DNA from: Arcobacter sp.
GTDB taxonomy: Bacteria; Campylobacterota; Campylobacteria; Campylobacterales; Arcobacteraceae
DNA length: 20,475 bases
Direction of reading: 5' to 3'
NCBI GenBank assembly: GCA_030635995.1
Contig: DAOVXU010000008.1
Span: 1-20,475 of the forward strand
This document shows positions 1-8,930 of the stretch, in pieces. Below the pieces are notes generated by a model. That model was not told the DNA's origin. It saw nothing but the letters and a program-made list of their open reading frames with translations, and ran no database searches. Every line of letters begins with the position of its first letter. Position 1 is the stretch's first letter. The translations under genes and the position numbers were made by a program.

Positions 1-972
1 ATTGTATTTTTTGGTTTATTATTTTTATTGTATTTTATTTATAAAAATCTAAATCATAAAAAAGAGCTAGAGATAGAAGTTAAACATAAAACAAGAGAAT
101 TAAATAATAAAAATCTAAAACTTCAAGAACAGACAAAAATATTAACTCAAACACATAGAGAACTTGAAGAGAGTGAATATGAACTTGAAGAGATAAATAA
201 AAACTTAGAACAAAAAATTATTAAAGAAATTGAAAAAAATAAACATATTCAAGACCAACTTTTTAAATCAGAAAAACTAGCATCTATGGGTGATATGATA
301 GGGAATATAGCTCATCAATGGAGACAACCACTATCAGTAATATCAACAGCATCTACAGGTATCATTATGCAAAAAGAGTATGGTATATTAGAAGATAACC
401 AACTTATAGAGACTTGTAATGTTATTAATGACAATGCTCAATATTTATCAAAAACAATTGATGATTTTAAAAACTTTATAAAAGGGGATAGAACTAAAAA
501 AATATTTAATTTAAAAAGTGATATAGATAGTTTTTTACATTTAGTTGAAGGTTCAGTTAATAATCATCATATCAATATAATTTTAGATTTACAAGACGAT
601 ATACAAATAGATGGATATGAAAATGAATTAACTCAATGTATAATAAATATTTTTAATAATTCAAAAGATATATTAAAAGAAAAAGTAGAAGAGAATAGAT
701 TAATTTTTATTACAACTTATACAAACAAAGATAAAGCCATTATAAAAATAAAAGACAATGGTGGAGGAATACCAAAAAATATTATAGATAAAGTTTTTGA
801 CCCATACTTTACAACAAAACATAAATCACAAGGAACAGGACTAGGACTTCATATGACTTACAATTTAATTGTAGATGGTATGAATGGAACTGTTGAAGCT
901 ATAAATCAAACTTATACATATGAAGATAAAGAATATATTGGAGCTGAATTTATCATCTCATTACCTATATAA
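1..972 (+). CDS. Sensor histidine kinase, C-terminal part (5' end outside window)
   Basis: The frame is open from base 1, so the gene starts before the window; the TTG at 28 is not a credible start because it lies inside a hydrophobic run (IVFFGLLFLLYFIY) that looks like the end of a transmembrane segment. After this come a charged coiled coil (bases about 55-270) and a HisKA dimerisation domain with the H-box IAHQWRQPL, whose phosphoacceptor His codon is at about 313-315. The HATPase domain has an N-box (NIFNNSKDIL), G1 box (DNGGGIP), F-box (FDPYFTTK) and G2 box (GTGLGL). The protein should autophosphorylate at the membrane and pass phosphate to a response regulator, which is not visible next to it. 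Its catalytic half is strikingly like that of the kinase fusion at 10687-12567. The sensor domain and ligand cannot be seen. The gene is convergent with secF. Confidence 0.9.
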   Translation: MVFFGLLFLLYFIYKNLNHKKELEIEVKHKTRELNNKNLKLQEQTKILTQTHRELEESEYELEEINKNLEQKIIKEIEKNKHIQDQLFKSEKLASMGDMIGNIAHQWRQPLSVISTASTGIIMQKEYGILEDNQLIETCNVINDNAQYLSKTIDDFKNFIKGDRTKKIFNLKSDIDSFLHLVEGSVNNHHINIILDLQDDIQIDGYENELTQCIINIFNNSKDILKEKVEENRLIFITTYTNKDKAIIKIKDNGGGIPKNIIDKVFDPYFTTKHKSQGTGLGLHMTYNLIVDGMNGTVEAINQTYTYEDKEYIGAEFIISLPI

Positions 973-1142
973 ATAAAATCTCTAATCGATATTATAGCAG
1001 ATATCAATAACAACAGAAATATATGGAATTGAAAATAGATCATACTCAAAACTAGTATTTTAAGTATTTTTTATATTATAGAAGAGATCCAAATAGAACA
1101 TATAAAGAAATATACTATCTATTTGAATTATTTGCATTTAGA

Positions 1143-2114
1143 CTAAATTGTACCTTGCTCAAATTGAGCTCTTAGTCTATCTTTCTCTTTTTGTCTTTTC
1201 TCTTTGTCAGCCTCACCTTTTCTATAATTTGATACAGAAAAATTCAACTGAACTAAAAATGATGCTGCAATAAATATCGATGAATAAGTACCAACAACAA
1301 TACCAATCAATAATGTAAAACTAAATCCACTTATAATCTCTCCACCAAATAAATATAATGTAAATACAACAAAAAATGTTGTAAGTGAAGTAAGTGTTGT
1401 TCTACTTAATGTTTTAGATACAGATTCATTTACAACTTTATCTAAATCATTCTCTTTTGATGTTGTTACACCCTCTCTAATCCTATCAAATACAATAATA
1501 GTATCATTTAAAGAATATCCAAGAATAGTTAAAATAGCTGCTAAAATATCAAGGTTTACATCAATACTAAATAATACAATTGCACCAAGGGCAATTGATA
1601 TATCATGAATAAGTGCTAATATTGAAGAGATAGCAAATCTAACTTCAAATCTAAAAGATACATAAATAAGGATAACAATAAGAGCTAAACTTAAAGCCAT
1701 AATACCTTTTTCTTGTAAAGCATCCCCTACTTTAGGACCAACCATATCAACTCTTCTTATCTCATACTCACCTGTAACTTTTAATATCTCACGAATATCA
1801 TCACCAATATCTTTTCCAAGTTCAGTAGTTGATGATGGGATTTTTATAATAATCTCATTTGGCGTTCCAAATTTTGTTACAACTGCTTTATCAAATCTTA
1901 TATCTTTTACTAAAATATCTCTTATATCTTGAACAGGAGCTACTTTTGTATATTGAACTTGAATAAGTGTTCCACCAGAAAAATCTATCCCTAAGTTTAA
2001 ACCTTTAGTAAAAAGCAATACAAAAGATGCAATAACTAAAATGGCAGAAAAGCCTAAAAAAGGTAACCTTTTACCCATAAAATCATATGTTTTATTTGAT
2101 TTAAAAATTTCCAT
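1143..2114 (-). CDS. secF: Protein translocase subunit SecF
   Basis: SecF pairs with SecD in the inner membrane and uses proton motive force to help proteins finish crossing through SecYEG. The sequence shows a first membrane segment, the conserved NLGIDFSGGTLIQV motif at the start of the periplasmic domain, the VGPKVGDALQEKG junction, and a C-terminal RND-like membrane block with GYSLNDTIIVFDRIRE. The frame can be extended to an ATG at 2132 (329 residues). I prefer the ATG at 2114 (323 residues, beginning MEIFKSNK) because it overlaps the secD stop as TAATG, typical of translational coupling, although neither start has a strong Shine-Dalgarno. It is the last gene of yajC-secD-secF, and the convergent kinase gene ends 170 bp away. 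Confidence 0.95.
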   Translation of the reverse strand: MEIFKSNKTYDFMGKRLPFLGFSAILVIASFVLLFTKGLNLGIDFSGGTLIQVQYTKVAPVQDIRDILVKDIRFDKAVVTKFGTPNEIIIKIPSSTTELGKDIGDDIREILKVTGEYEIRRVDMVGPKVGDALQEKGIMALSLALIVILIYVSFRFEVRFAISSILALIHDISIALGAIVLFSIDVNLDILAAILTILGYSLNDTIIVFDRIREGVTTSKENDLDKVVNESVSKTLSRTTLTSLTTFFVVFTLYLFGGEIISGFSFTLLIGIVVGTYSSIFIAASFLVQLNFSVSNYRKGEADKEKRQKEKDRLRAQFEQGTI

Positions 2115-3679
2115 TAACTTATACCAAACCATTTCTTTAAATTTTTATCTTTTGTCATTTTAGGCATCAAGGCTTCATATATACCATGTGTACCTAAAAT
2201 AGCAGTTATCATTGATGCTAAGATACCAATACTCATAGTAATAGCAAAACCTTTAATAGGTCCTGTACCATAAGCATAAAGGATAACAGCCACTAAAAGT
2301 GTAGTTATATTTGCATCTAAAATAGCACTCATAGCATTGTTATATCCATTTTCAATAGCTTTAGGGATACTTGTACCAGCTTTTAATAACTCCCTTATTC
2401 TTTCACTAATAATAACATTTGCATCAACTGCCATACCAACAGTAAGTACAATTCCTGCCATACCAGGAAGTGTTAATGTAGCACCAAACATCGCCATAAC
2501 CGCAACAATAATAAATATATTTGTTACAAGTGCAATATTTGCAATTACTCCACCAATACCATAATAAACAATCATAAATACAACCACAAGTAAAAATCCT
2601 GATACTAAAGCAAATATAGATGCATTTATAGAATCAGCACCCAAACTAGGTCCTACACTTCTTTTTTCAAGCATAATAACTGGAGCAGGTAATGCCCCAC
2701 TTCTTAATGCTATAGCAACATTTCCAGCTTCTGAAACTGTAAATCCACCACTAATTTGTCCACTTCCACCACCAATTCTTTCTCTAATATATGGTGCTGA
2801 AAATACTTTTCCATCAAGAACAACAGCAAGTCTTTTACCAATACTTTTAGAAGTAAAATCACCAAAAACTTTAGCACCAAAACTACTAAGTGTAAAAGAG
2901 ATTACAGGTTGGTTTCCTTCATCAAAAGCTACTCTTGCATCAACTACTTGAGAACCTGTTAAAATAGGTATTTGTCTTACTAAATATTTAATAGAAGGAT
3001 CATTTGAATCTGGTAAAACAATATCTCCAAACTCTTTAATTTCATCATCTGTTAACGAATAGACTTGATCTGCTCTTACTTCATCTATTGCCATAAGTTC
3101 AAGATTTGCTGGTCTAGAGATAAGTTCTCTTGCTCGTTGTTCCTCCTCTTGTGTTTTAATACCTGGAAGTTCAACAACAATATCAGTTTTACCTTGTCTT
3201 GTAACAGAAGGTTCAGCTAAACCAAATTGATCAAGTCTATTTCTTATTGTTTCAACAGCTTGAGATACAGCACTATCTTTTGTAAGTGAAATCTGCTCAT
3301 CAGTTAAAGAGATTGTATATTCTAACTCACTTGATTTTTCAATATGTAAACCTTTTATATCTTCTAACATAACATCAAGATTTGTCATCTCACCATCATC
3401 TAAAAGGATAAAAGTTAAATTCATAGGATTGATTGTTAAATCCTCTATTAAAATATCTTTATCATCTGCAAAATATTGAACAGTTGCAGAAATAGATTTT
3501 ATTTTTGATTCAACAGCTTTTTGTGTTTGAACACCTAAAAGTAAATGTAATCCACCTTGCAGGTCAAGACCTAAAGAGATCTTTTTCCCATCTGATTGAG
3601 TAAATGATGGTATTGCAAAAATAACACCAAATAATGTAACTAGGATAAAAATCACTAGCCTATAATTAAAAATTTTCAA
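2114..3679 (-). CDS. secD: Protein translocase subunit SecD
   Basis: SecD is the large partner of SecF in the Sec accessory complex. The sequence has an N-terminal membrane segment (residues about 8-25), the SLGLDLQGGLHLLL motif (35-49), a large periplasmic part containing ETIRNRLDQFGLAEPSV, and a C-terminal RND-like membrane domain including TVGMAVDANVIISERI. The 521-residue length is normal for the family. The start is a TTG at 3679: a Shine-Dalgarno AGGA at 3687-3690 sits 7 nt upstream and the first in-frame ATG lies far inside the protein. It begins 16 bp after yajC ends and its stop overlaps the preferred secF start by one base, so the three genes form one transcription unit. Confidence 0.96.
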   Translation of the reverse strand: MKIFNYRLVIFILVTLFGVIFAIPSFTQSDGKKISLGLDLQGGLHLLLGVQTQKAVESKIKSISATVQYFADDKDILIEDLTINPMNLTFILLDDGEMTNLDVMLEDIKGLHIEKSSELEYTISLTDEQISLTKDSAVSQAVETIRNRLDQFGLAEPSVTRQGKTDIVVELPGIKTQEEEQRARELISRPANLELMAIDEVRADQVYSLTDDEIKEFGDIVLPDSNDPSIKYLVRQIPILTGSQVVDARVAFDEGNQPVISFTLSSFGAKVFGDFTSKSIGKRLAVVLDGKVFSAPYIRERIGGGSGQISGGFTVSEAGNVAIALRSGALPAPVIMLEKRSVGPSLGADSINASIFALVSGFLLVVVFMIVYYGIGGVIANIALVTNIFIIVAVMAMFGATLTLPGMAGIVLTVGMAVDANVIISERIRELLKAGTSIPKAIENGYNNAMSAILDANITTLLVAVILYAYGTGPIKGFAITMSIGILASMITAILGTHGIYEALMPKMTKDKNLKKWFGIS

Positions 3680-3695
3680 TTTTATTTCCTAAAAT

Positions 3696-3968
3696 CTATT
3701 CTTCCCATTTGCTTGAAACAAATGATTTAATAAGTCTAGCTTCTGTCCCATCAATATTTTTAATTTTATAAAAATCTTCTTCTACTTTAATTATTTCGAC
3801 AATTAAGCCACCACTTGTTATAATCTTATCACCTTTAGTTAAAGCGTCTAGCATAGCACTATGCTCTTTTTGTTGCTTTTGTTGTGGTCGAATGATTAAA
3901 AAATAAAATATCGCAAATAATACGATAAGAGGCATTAATGAACCTATTAAACTTCCTGATTGTTCCAT
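3696..3968 (-). CDS. yajC: Preprotein translocase subunit YajC
   Basis: YajC is a small single-span membrane protein that associates with SecDF. The product has one hydrophobic segment (SLMPLIVLFAIFYFLII) followed by the family signature RPQQKQQKEH and a small soluble domain (GDKIITSGGLIVEI). I place the start at the ATG at 3968 (90 residues), not at 4001. AGGA lies 6 nt upstream of 3968, and a consensus -10 TATAAT at 4004-4009 would start the transcript near 3998, downstream of the longer start. It heads the yajC-secD-secF operon. Its ATG and the putative lnt ATG overlap within one CATG on opposite strands. Confidence 0.93.
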   Translation of the reverse strand: MEQSGSLIGSLMPLIVLFAIFYFLIIRPQQKQQKEHSAMLDALTKGDKIITSGGLIVEIIKVEEDFYKIKNIDGTEARLIKSFVSSKWEE

Positions 3969-5100
3969 GTTGAATCCTTTGTCTTCTTCTGTAATTTTCA
4001 AAGATTATACTAAAAATGTAATTATAAAAGGCTTTATCACTGCTTTACTATTTTCAGCATTTATATATCTTGAGTATTTTGATTTAACAAATAAGCTTTT
4101 AAATACAGTTTTAGCAATAATCTCTTATATTTTAATTGTAACTATTGATAAAAAATCACTTTTTTTTACAGGTTTTTTTATAGGTATATTATGGTTTTGG
4201 TGGATTGGATATAGTTTTATATATTATGAACTAATATATCTTATCCCTTTTGTACTATTAGGGATTGGATTTATTTATGGTTTTATTTTTTATCTTACAG
4301 CAATTATAGATAATATACTTGTACGGATAATATTAGTATATTGCTTAACTTTTATAGAACCTTTTGGATTTAATTGGTTTAAAATAGATCTTCCACTGAT
4401 AAATACATATTTTAATACCTATGCTTCAACAATTAAAAAACCAAATTTAAATATATATATGCCAAAATATTCAATACCTCAAGATAATAAATGGGATAAA
4501 ATATATCAAAAAGAGATAATATCTACAAATTTAACTAATATTGATTTTGCCATATCAAAGAACTATGATATAGTTATATTACCAGAAACATCATTCCCCC
4601 TTCTTTTAAATAAAACATATCCATTATTAGAAGTTTTAAAATATAAATCAAAAGATATTACAATCATCACTGGTGCATTATCCTATAAAAATAATCAATA
4701 TCTAAATTCAACCTATATGTTTCAAAATCAAAAAGTAGAAATTGCAAATAAAGTAGTTTTAGTGCCATTTGGAGAAAAAATACCCCTACCAAAATTTATG
4801 GTTGATTTTATAAATAATACTTTTTTTAATGGGGCAAGTGATTATCATAGTGCAAATAAAGCAACAACATTTACTATAAATGATATAAAATTTAGAAATG
4901 CAATTTGTTATGAGGCAACAACAGATGAGATATATAAAAATTTAGATACAAAATTTATAATTGCTAGTTCAAATAACGCTTGGTTTACACCATCTATTGA
5001 ACCAACACTTCAAAAATTACTTTTAAGATATTATGCTAAAAAATATAATCTTTATATATATCACTCTACAAATATGTCTGATAATATGATTATAAAATAA
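3967..5100 (+). CDS. lnt: Apolipoprotein N-acyltransferase Lnt
   Basis: Lnt adds the third acyl chain to the N-terminal cysteine of lipoproteins in the inner membrane. The N-terminal part (residues about 18-130) is a series of hydrophobic spans. The nitrilase-fold domain follows, with all three catalytic residues in their usual motifs: E207 in ILPETSFP, K262 in NKVVLVPFGE and C314 in NAICYEA. The NNAWF and YYAKKYNLYIYHSTN segments match the short Campylobacter-type end; there is no obvious C-terminal membrane span, unlike E. coli Lnt. At 377 residues it appears complete. The ATG at 3967 has no Shine-Dalgarno; the alternatives are TTG codons at 3970 and 3979, also without one, so the start is uncertain. 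It is divergent from yajC, as in Campylobacter, and ends 8 bp before the convergent phosphate permease. Confidence 0.88.
   Translation: MLNPLSSSVIFKDYTKNVIIKGFITALLFSAFIYLEYFDLTNKLLNTVLAIISYILIVTIDKKSLFFTGFFIGILWFWWIGYSFIYYELIYLIPFVLLGIGFIYGFIFYLTAIIDNILVRIILVYCLTFIEPFGFNWFKIDLPLINTYFNTYASTIKKPNLNIYMPKYSIPQDNKWDKIYQKEIISTNLTNIDFAISKNYDIVILPETSFPLLLNKTYPLLEVLKYKSKDITIITGALSYKNNQYLNSTYMFQNQKVEIANKVVLVPFGEKIPLPKFMVDFINNTFFNGASDYHSANKATTFTINDIKFRNAICYEATTDEIYKNLDTKFIIASSNNAWFTPSIEPTLQKLLLRYYAKKYNLYIYHSTNMSDNMIIK
4004..4009 (-). promoter_or_regulatory. Predicted -10 box for yajC-secD-secF
   Basis: TATAAT on the minus strand, 35 nt upstream of the yajC ATG. The region further upstream is T-rich but has no good -35 hexamer, which is common in Campylobacterota sigma-70 promoters. 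The box lies inside the 5' coding sequence of lnt. Confidence 0.55.
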
Positions 5101-5108
5101 AAAAACTA

Positions 5109-6692
5109 TTAAGAAACTATCCCTTTTATCATAAAAAATACACCCGCACTTAAAATTGCAGCAGCAGGTACAGTTATAATCCAAGCTGCAATTATCTTTT
5201 TAACAGCATCTCTTTTTACATATTTAATCTTTTTAGCTGTTTTAAATTCTTTTTTCTCTATTTTAACCAACTCTTGCTTATCGTCAATAAGTTTATATAA
5301 TTCAACTATTTTTATATAATCTTTTTTTGTTTTTTCTTCTATCGCCTCAAGTTCTTTAAATTCACTTTGCATTATATCTAACTCTTTTTTATCAGCTTTA
5401 AATTGTTCTCTCACCTTTGCTATAAATTTACTTTCACCTCTATCCAGATATTCTCTTAAAAAACCTACACCAAAAACTCCACCAACTGCAATATGTGTAG
5501 AGGATACAGGAAGTCCAAGTTGAGAAGCAATTATAACTGTAATAGAAGCAGCCATAGCAATAGAAAAGGCTCTCATTTGATCAAGTTCTGTTATCTCTGA
5601 ACCTACTGTTTTAATCAATTTTGGACCATATAAAGCAAGACCAACTGCAATTCCAATTGCCCCTACTCCCATAACCCATAAAGGTATTTCAGATTTACCA
5701 GACATTCCACCATGTACAATTGCATCATTAATAGCAGCCAATGGTCCAATTGCATTTGCAACATCATTTGCACCATGGGCAAAACTAAGCATTGCAGCAG
5801 AAATAATAAGTGGAACTGTAAAAAGTGTATTTACACCAGCTCTTGTTTTTTCAATATTTTTAGCTGCTTTTTCAATCATAGGTTTAACAATAAAATATAT
5901 ACCAATAGCAAATGCTGAGCCTATCATTAATGCCGTTGTAAAGTCAATTTTTACAATCTTTTTTATCCCTTTTAACATCAAATATGTAGAAAATGCCATC
6001 GCCATAATAGCCACTAAAATAGGTACAATCTTTTTAGCACTATTAATCATATCTTTTTTAAAGACAATTTGTGATTTTATAAGATATAAAAAGGATGCCG
6101 CAATAACACCACCTAAAATAGGAGATATTATCCAAGAGGCAGCAATTTTTCCCATAGTTCCCCAATCAACTATAGAAAAACCAGCAGCCGCAATACCTGC
6201 ACCCATAACTCCACCAACTATTGAATGAGTAGTAGAAACAGGAGCACCTATATATGTAGCAAAATTAAGCCATAAAGCAGCACTTAGCAATGCAGCAGTC
6301 ATAGCCCAAATAAAAATCTCAGGATTTTCTATCATTGCAGGATCAATAATACCTTTTTTAATAGTTTTTACAACTTCCCCACCAGCTATTAAAGCACCAG
6401 CTGCTTCAAAAATTGCAGCAATAACTATTGCCCAAAACATTGTCATAGCTTTAGAACCAACCGCTGGACCTACATTATTTGCTACATCATTTGCACCAAT
6501 ATTCATAGCCATATAAGCACCAAATACTGCTCCAATGATTAAAAATGTGTTATTTTCTAATCCTGAATTTGACATTGTACTATATAGAAAAACTAATGCA
6601 ATAAATAAAAATGCAATTACAACTCTTCCATAACCACCAACTGCATTATCTAATGTAACCTGCTCCATCGTTTTAATAGTCTTTATATCCAT
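5109..6692 (-). CDS. pit: PiT-family inorganic phosphate permease
   Basis: A multi-span permease (527 residues) that would import phosphate, probably as a metal-phosphate complex or with a cation. Both inverted-repeat signatures of the PiT family are present: GANDVANNVGPAVGSK (residues about 67-81) with GAPVSTTHSIVGG, and FAHGANDVANAIGP in the second half with LGLPVSSTHIAVGG. A charged, probably coiled-coil cytoplasmic segment (roughly 425-495) precedes the last membrane span. The start ATG at 6692 has AAGG at 6699-6702, 6 nt upstream. It stands alone: lnt is convergent at its 3' end and the dnaK 3' region lies upstream of it. I found no convincing promoter or Pho-type operator. Substrate is inferred from the family; a sulfate-transporting relative is less likely. 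Confidence 0.92.
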   Translation of the reverse strand: MDIKTIKTMEQVTLDNAVGGYGRVVIAFLFIALVFLYSTMSNSGLENNTFLIIGAVFGAYMAMNIGANDVANNVGPAVGSKAMTMFWAIVIAAIFEAAGALIAGGEVVKTIKKGIIDPAMIENPEIFIWAMTAALLSAALWLNFATYIGAPVSTTHSIVGGVMGAGIAAAGFSIVDWGTMGKIAASWIISPILGGVIAASFLYLIKSQIVFKKDMINSAKKIVPILVAIMAMAFSTYLMLKGIKKIVKIDFTTALMIGSAFAIGIYFIVKPMIEKAAKNIEKTRAGVNTLFTVPLIISAAMLSFAHGANDVANAIGPLAAINDAIVHGGMSGKSEIPLWVMGVGAIGIAVGLALYGPKLIKTVGSEITELDQMRAFSIAMAASITVIIASQLGLPVSSTHIAVGGVFGVGFLREYLDRGESKFIAKVREQFKADKKELDIMQSEFKELEAIEEKTKKDYIKIVELYKLIDDKQELVKIEKKEFKTAKKIKYVKRDAVKKIIAAWIITVPAAAILSAGVFFMIKGIVS

Positions 6693-6855
6693 TGTTAACC
6701 TTTTTAATCTTTACTAATCAATTTAAGATAAAATTTTAGTGTAAAGCTATTTAAGATTTCTTTAAAAAAATGATAGTTAAATATAGGGAATGTAGTGTAT
6801 TTATTTTGAATCTCTATAATATATTACTAAAAGATTTTAAAATTTATTTTTTGCA

Positions 6856-6889
6856 TAAAAAAAGGTGCAAGGAGAATATCCTTACACCT
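6856..6889 (-). terminator. Rho-independent terminator of the hrcA-grpE-dnaK operon
   Basis: On the minus strand AGGTGTAAGGA and TCCTTGCACCT form an 11-bp stem containing one G-U wobble (arms 6879-6889 and 6863-6873 in plus coordinates, 5-nt loop), followed at once by a run of seven T. The T run is only on the minus strand, so it serves dnaK and not pit. Confidence 0.88.
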
Positions 6890-6910
6890 AAATAATAATC
6901 TTAGTTTATA

Positions 6911-6941
6911 TTATTCAACATCAGCGTCGATTATATCTTCA
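6911..6941 (-). repeat. Second copy of the dnaK 3' terminus (31-bp direct repeat)
   Basis: Bases 6911-6941 are identical over 31 bp to 7000-7030, the last codons and stop of dnaK. The copy still reads EDIIDADVE-stop on the minus strand. A short open frame beginning GTG inside the intervening 58 bp could give a 20-residue peptide ending in this sequence, but it has no visible ribosome-binding site and I do not call it a gene. Confidence 0.9.
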
Positions 6942-6946
6942 AGAAG

Positions 6947-6973
6947 GTAATAGTGCTTTTTTAGCACTATCAC
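6947..6973 (-). repeat. Hairpin in the dnaK 3' untranslated region
   Basis: GTGATAGTGCT and AGCACTATTAC on the minus strand form an 11-bp stem with one G-U wobble and an A5 loop. No T-tract follows, so it is not a standard terminator. It lies entirely in the 58 bp between the two 31-bp repeats. Confidence 0.75.
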
Positions 6974-6999
6974 TTATCGTTATTAATTATTATGAAACC

Positions 7000-8910
7000 T
7001 TATTCAACATCAGCGTCGATTATATCTTCATCTTCTTTTTTCTTCTTTTTAGGCTCTTCAGTGCCACATGAACCATCAGCACATCCACCTTTGGATTGCT
7101 CTTTTTTCATAACTGCTTCCATAAGTTTTTGTGAAACTTCCCCAAGTGTTTTTAAGCTCTCATCTATTTGCTCTTTTGTAGCATCATCAGATTTTAATAA
7201 CTCTTCAAGTTGAGCTGCTGCATCAACAATAGCTTTCTCTTCATCTTCAGATACAACTGCATCATCTTTATTGTCTTCTAATGCTTTTTTAATTGTATGT
7301 AACATACCTTCTGCTTGATTTTTAGCCTCTACAACTTCTTTTTTCTTAGTATCAGCTTCTTTATTTGCTTCAGCTTCATTTACCATTTTTTCAATCTCAT
7401 CATCCGAAAGTCCAGATGAACCAGAAATAGTAATCTTATTCTCTTTACCAGTTGATTTATCTTTAGCAGATACATTTAAAACACCATTTGCATCAATATC
7501 AAATGTTACTTCAATTTGTGGCTGACCTTTAGGAGCAGGAGAAATATCAGAAAGTTCAAATTGACCTAAGTTTTTATTATCTTTGATAAATTCTCTTTCA
7601 CCTTGACCAACTACAATAGAAACTGCAGGTTGATTATCTTGAGCTGTTGAGAAAACTTGAGATTTTTTAACTGGAATTGTTGTACCTTTTTCAATTAATT
7701 TAGTCATAACTCCACCTAAAGTTTCAAGACCTAAAGAAAGTGGTGTAACATCTAAAAGTAATACATCTTTAACATCACCTTTAAGCACTCCACCTTGAAT
7801 AGCAGCACCAGCAGCAACAACCTCATCAGGGTTTACAGAATTGTTAAGTTCTTTTCCAAAGTATTCTTTTACAATCTCTTGCGCTTTTGGTATTCTAGTA
7901 GATCCACCAACCATAATAATTTCATCCATTTCATTATTATCAAGTCCAGCATCTTTCATAGCTACTTTAATATGATCTAGCGTTTCATTTACTAAATCTT
8001 CAGTCATAGCTTCAAATTTTGCTCTTGTAAGTGATTTTACTAAGTGTTTTGGTCCTGTTGCATCAGCTGTGATAAATGGTAAGTTTATCTCTGTTTCAGC
8101 AGTAGCAGATAACTCTTTTTTTGCTTTTTCAGCTTCATCTTTAAGTCTTTGATGTGCCATTTTATCATCTCTTAAATCAATTCCAAACTCAGATTTAAAA
8201 TCTTCAGCTAACCAATCAATAATAACATTATCAAAATCATCTCCACCTAAGAAAGCATTTCCATCTGTTGAAAGAACTTCAAATGTTCCATCACCAATCT
8301 CAAGTGTTGTAACATCAAATGTACCACCACCTAAATCATATACAAGAACTTTCTCTTCACCTTTTTTATCAAGTCCATAAGCAAGTGCTGCTGCTGTTGG
8401 CTCATTAATAATTCTTAGTACATTAAGTCCTGCAATTGTTCCAGCTTCTTGAGTTGCTTTTCTTTGTGCATCATTGAAGTAAGCAGGAACTGTAATAACT
8501 GCATCAGTTACAGTAGAACCTAAATAAGCTTCTGCATCTGTTTTAAGTTTCATTAAAATCTTTGCAGATATCTCTTGTGGAGTATATGTTTTACCATCAA
8601 TTTCAACAGCAGCTGCTCCTGATTTGTTTACAATTTTATATCCAACTTTATCCATAGCATCTTTTGCATGTTCTTCATCCATCATAAGACCCATAATTCT
8701 TTTAATAGAATATATTGTTTTTTCAGGATTTGTAATAGCTTGTCTTTTAGCAGGTTCACCAACTAAAATATCACCTTTATCTGTAAATGCTACAATAGAA
8801 GGAGTTGTATTTTTACCCTCTTTATTTGATATAATCTTTGCTTCTCCAGCTTCATATACTGCCACACAACTATTTGTTGTTCCTAAATCTATCCCTATTA
8901 CTTTACTCAT
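7000..8910 (-). CDS. dnaK: Chaperone DnaK (Hsp70)
   Basis: ATP-driven cytoplasmic chaperone working with GrpE and a DnaJ protein (not in this window). All Hsp70 signatures are present: GIDLGTTNSCVAV at the N-terminus, VYDLGGGTFDVTTLEIGDG, and IMVGGSTRIPK in the nucleotide-binding domain, the linker DVLLLDVTPLSLG, and the substrate-binding and lid domains. At 636 residues it is full length. The start ATG at 8910 has AGGA 6 nt upstream (8917-8920). The disordered tail is unusual in carrying two cysteines (GGCADGSCG) before a lysine-rich and then acidic end (EDEDIIDADVE). It is the last gene of hrcA-grpE-dnaK, separated from grpE by a REPIN-like element and probably also served by its own weaker promoter. 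Confidence 0.99.
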   Translation of the reverse strand: MSKVIGIDLGTTNSCVAVYEAGEAKIISNKEGKNTTPSIVAFTDKGDILVGEPAKRQAITNPEKTIYSIKRIMGLMMDEEHAKDAMDKVGYKIVNKSGAAAVEIDGKTYTPQEISAKILMKLKTDAEAYLGSTVTDAVITVPAYFNDAQRKATQEAGTIAGLNVLRIINEPTAAALAYGLDKKGEEKVLVYDLGGGTFDVTTLEIGDGTFEVLSTDGNAFLGGDDFDNVIIDWLAEDFKSEFGIDLRDDKMAHQRLKDEAEKAKKELSATAETEINLPFITADATGPKHLVKSLTRAKFEAMTEDLVNETLDHIKVAMKDAGLDNNEMDEIIMVGGSTRIPKAQEIVKEYFGKELNNSVNPDEVVAAGAAIQGGVLKGDVKDVLLLDVTPLSLGLETLGGVMTKLIEKGTTIPVKKSQVFSTAQDNQPAVSIVVGQGEREFIKDNKNLGQFELSDISPAPKGQPQIEVTFDIDANGVLNVSAKDKSTGKENKITISGSSGLSDDEIEKMVNEAEANKEADTKKKEVVEAKNQAEGMLHTIKKALEDNKDDAVVSEDEEKAIVDAAAQLEELLKSDDATKEQIDESLKTLGEVSQKLMEAVMKKEQSKGGCADGSCGTEEPKKKKKEDEDIIDADVE

Positions 8911-8930
8911 TTTATTTCCTTTTGTTTATT

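Larger units (their letters stand above)
6693..6999. other. Intergenic region between dnaK and pit
   Basis: This 307-bp gap holds, reading outward from dnaK, a hairpin (6947-6973), a second copy of the dnaK 3' end (6911-6941), and the dnaK terminator (about 6856-6889). The remainder (about 6693-6850) is AT-rich pit leader sequence in which I see no clear promoter hexamers and no credible coding sequence. Confidence 0.7.

Noticed and set aside
973..1142. Possible decayed gene between the first kinase and secF
   Set aside because: Short open stretches (for example one reading YRRDPNRTYKEIYYLFELFAF) are broken by stops and match nothing I know. No terminator hairpin is visible either.
2337..2564. 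Open frame on the plus strand inside secD
   Set aside because: It is antisense to a well-conserved membrane domain and has no start-site support; the same holds for the other antisense frames in pit, dnaK, the chemoreceptor gene, ruvB, pdxA and pdxJ.
3967..5100. lnt as a truncated pseudogene because it lacks a C-terminal membrane span
   Set aside because: The full catalytic triad (E207, K262, C314) and the short Campylobacter-type end are present.
6950..6970. Hairpin AGTGCT/AGCACT as a third CIRCE
   Set aside because: The half-sites are in the opposite arrangement to CIRCE and the spacer is 5 bp, so it is better read as a plain RNA hairpin.
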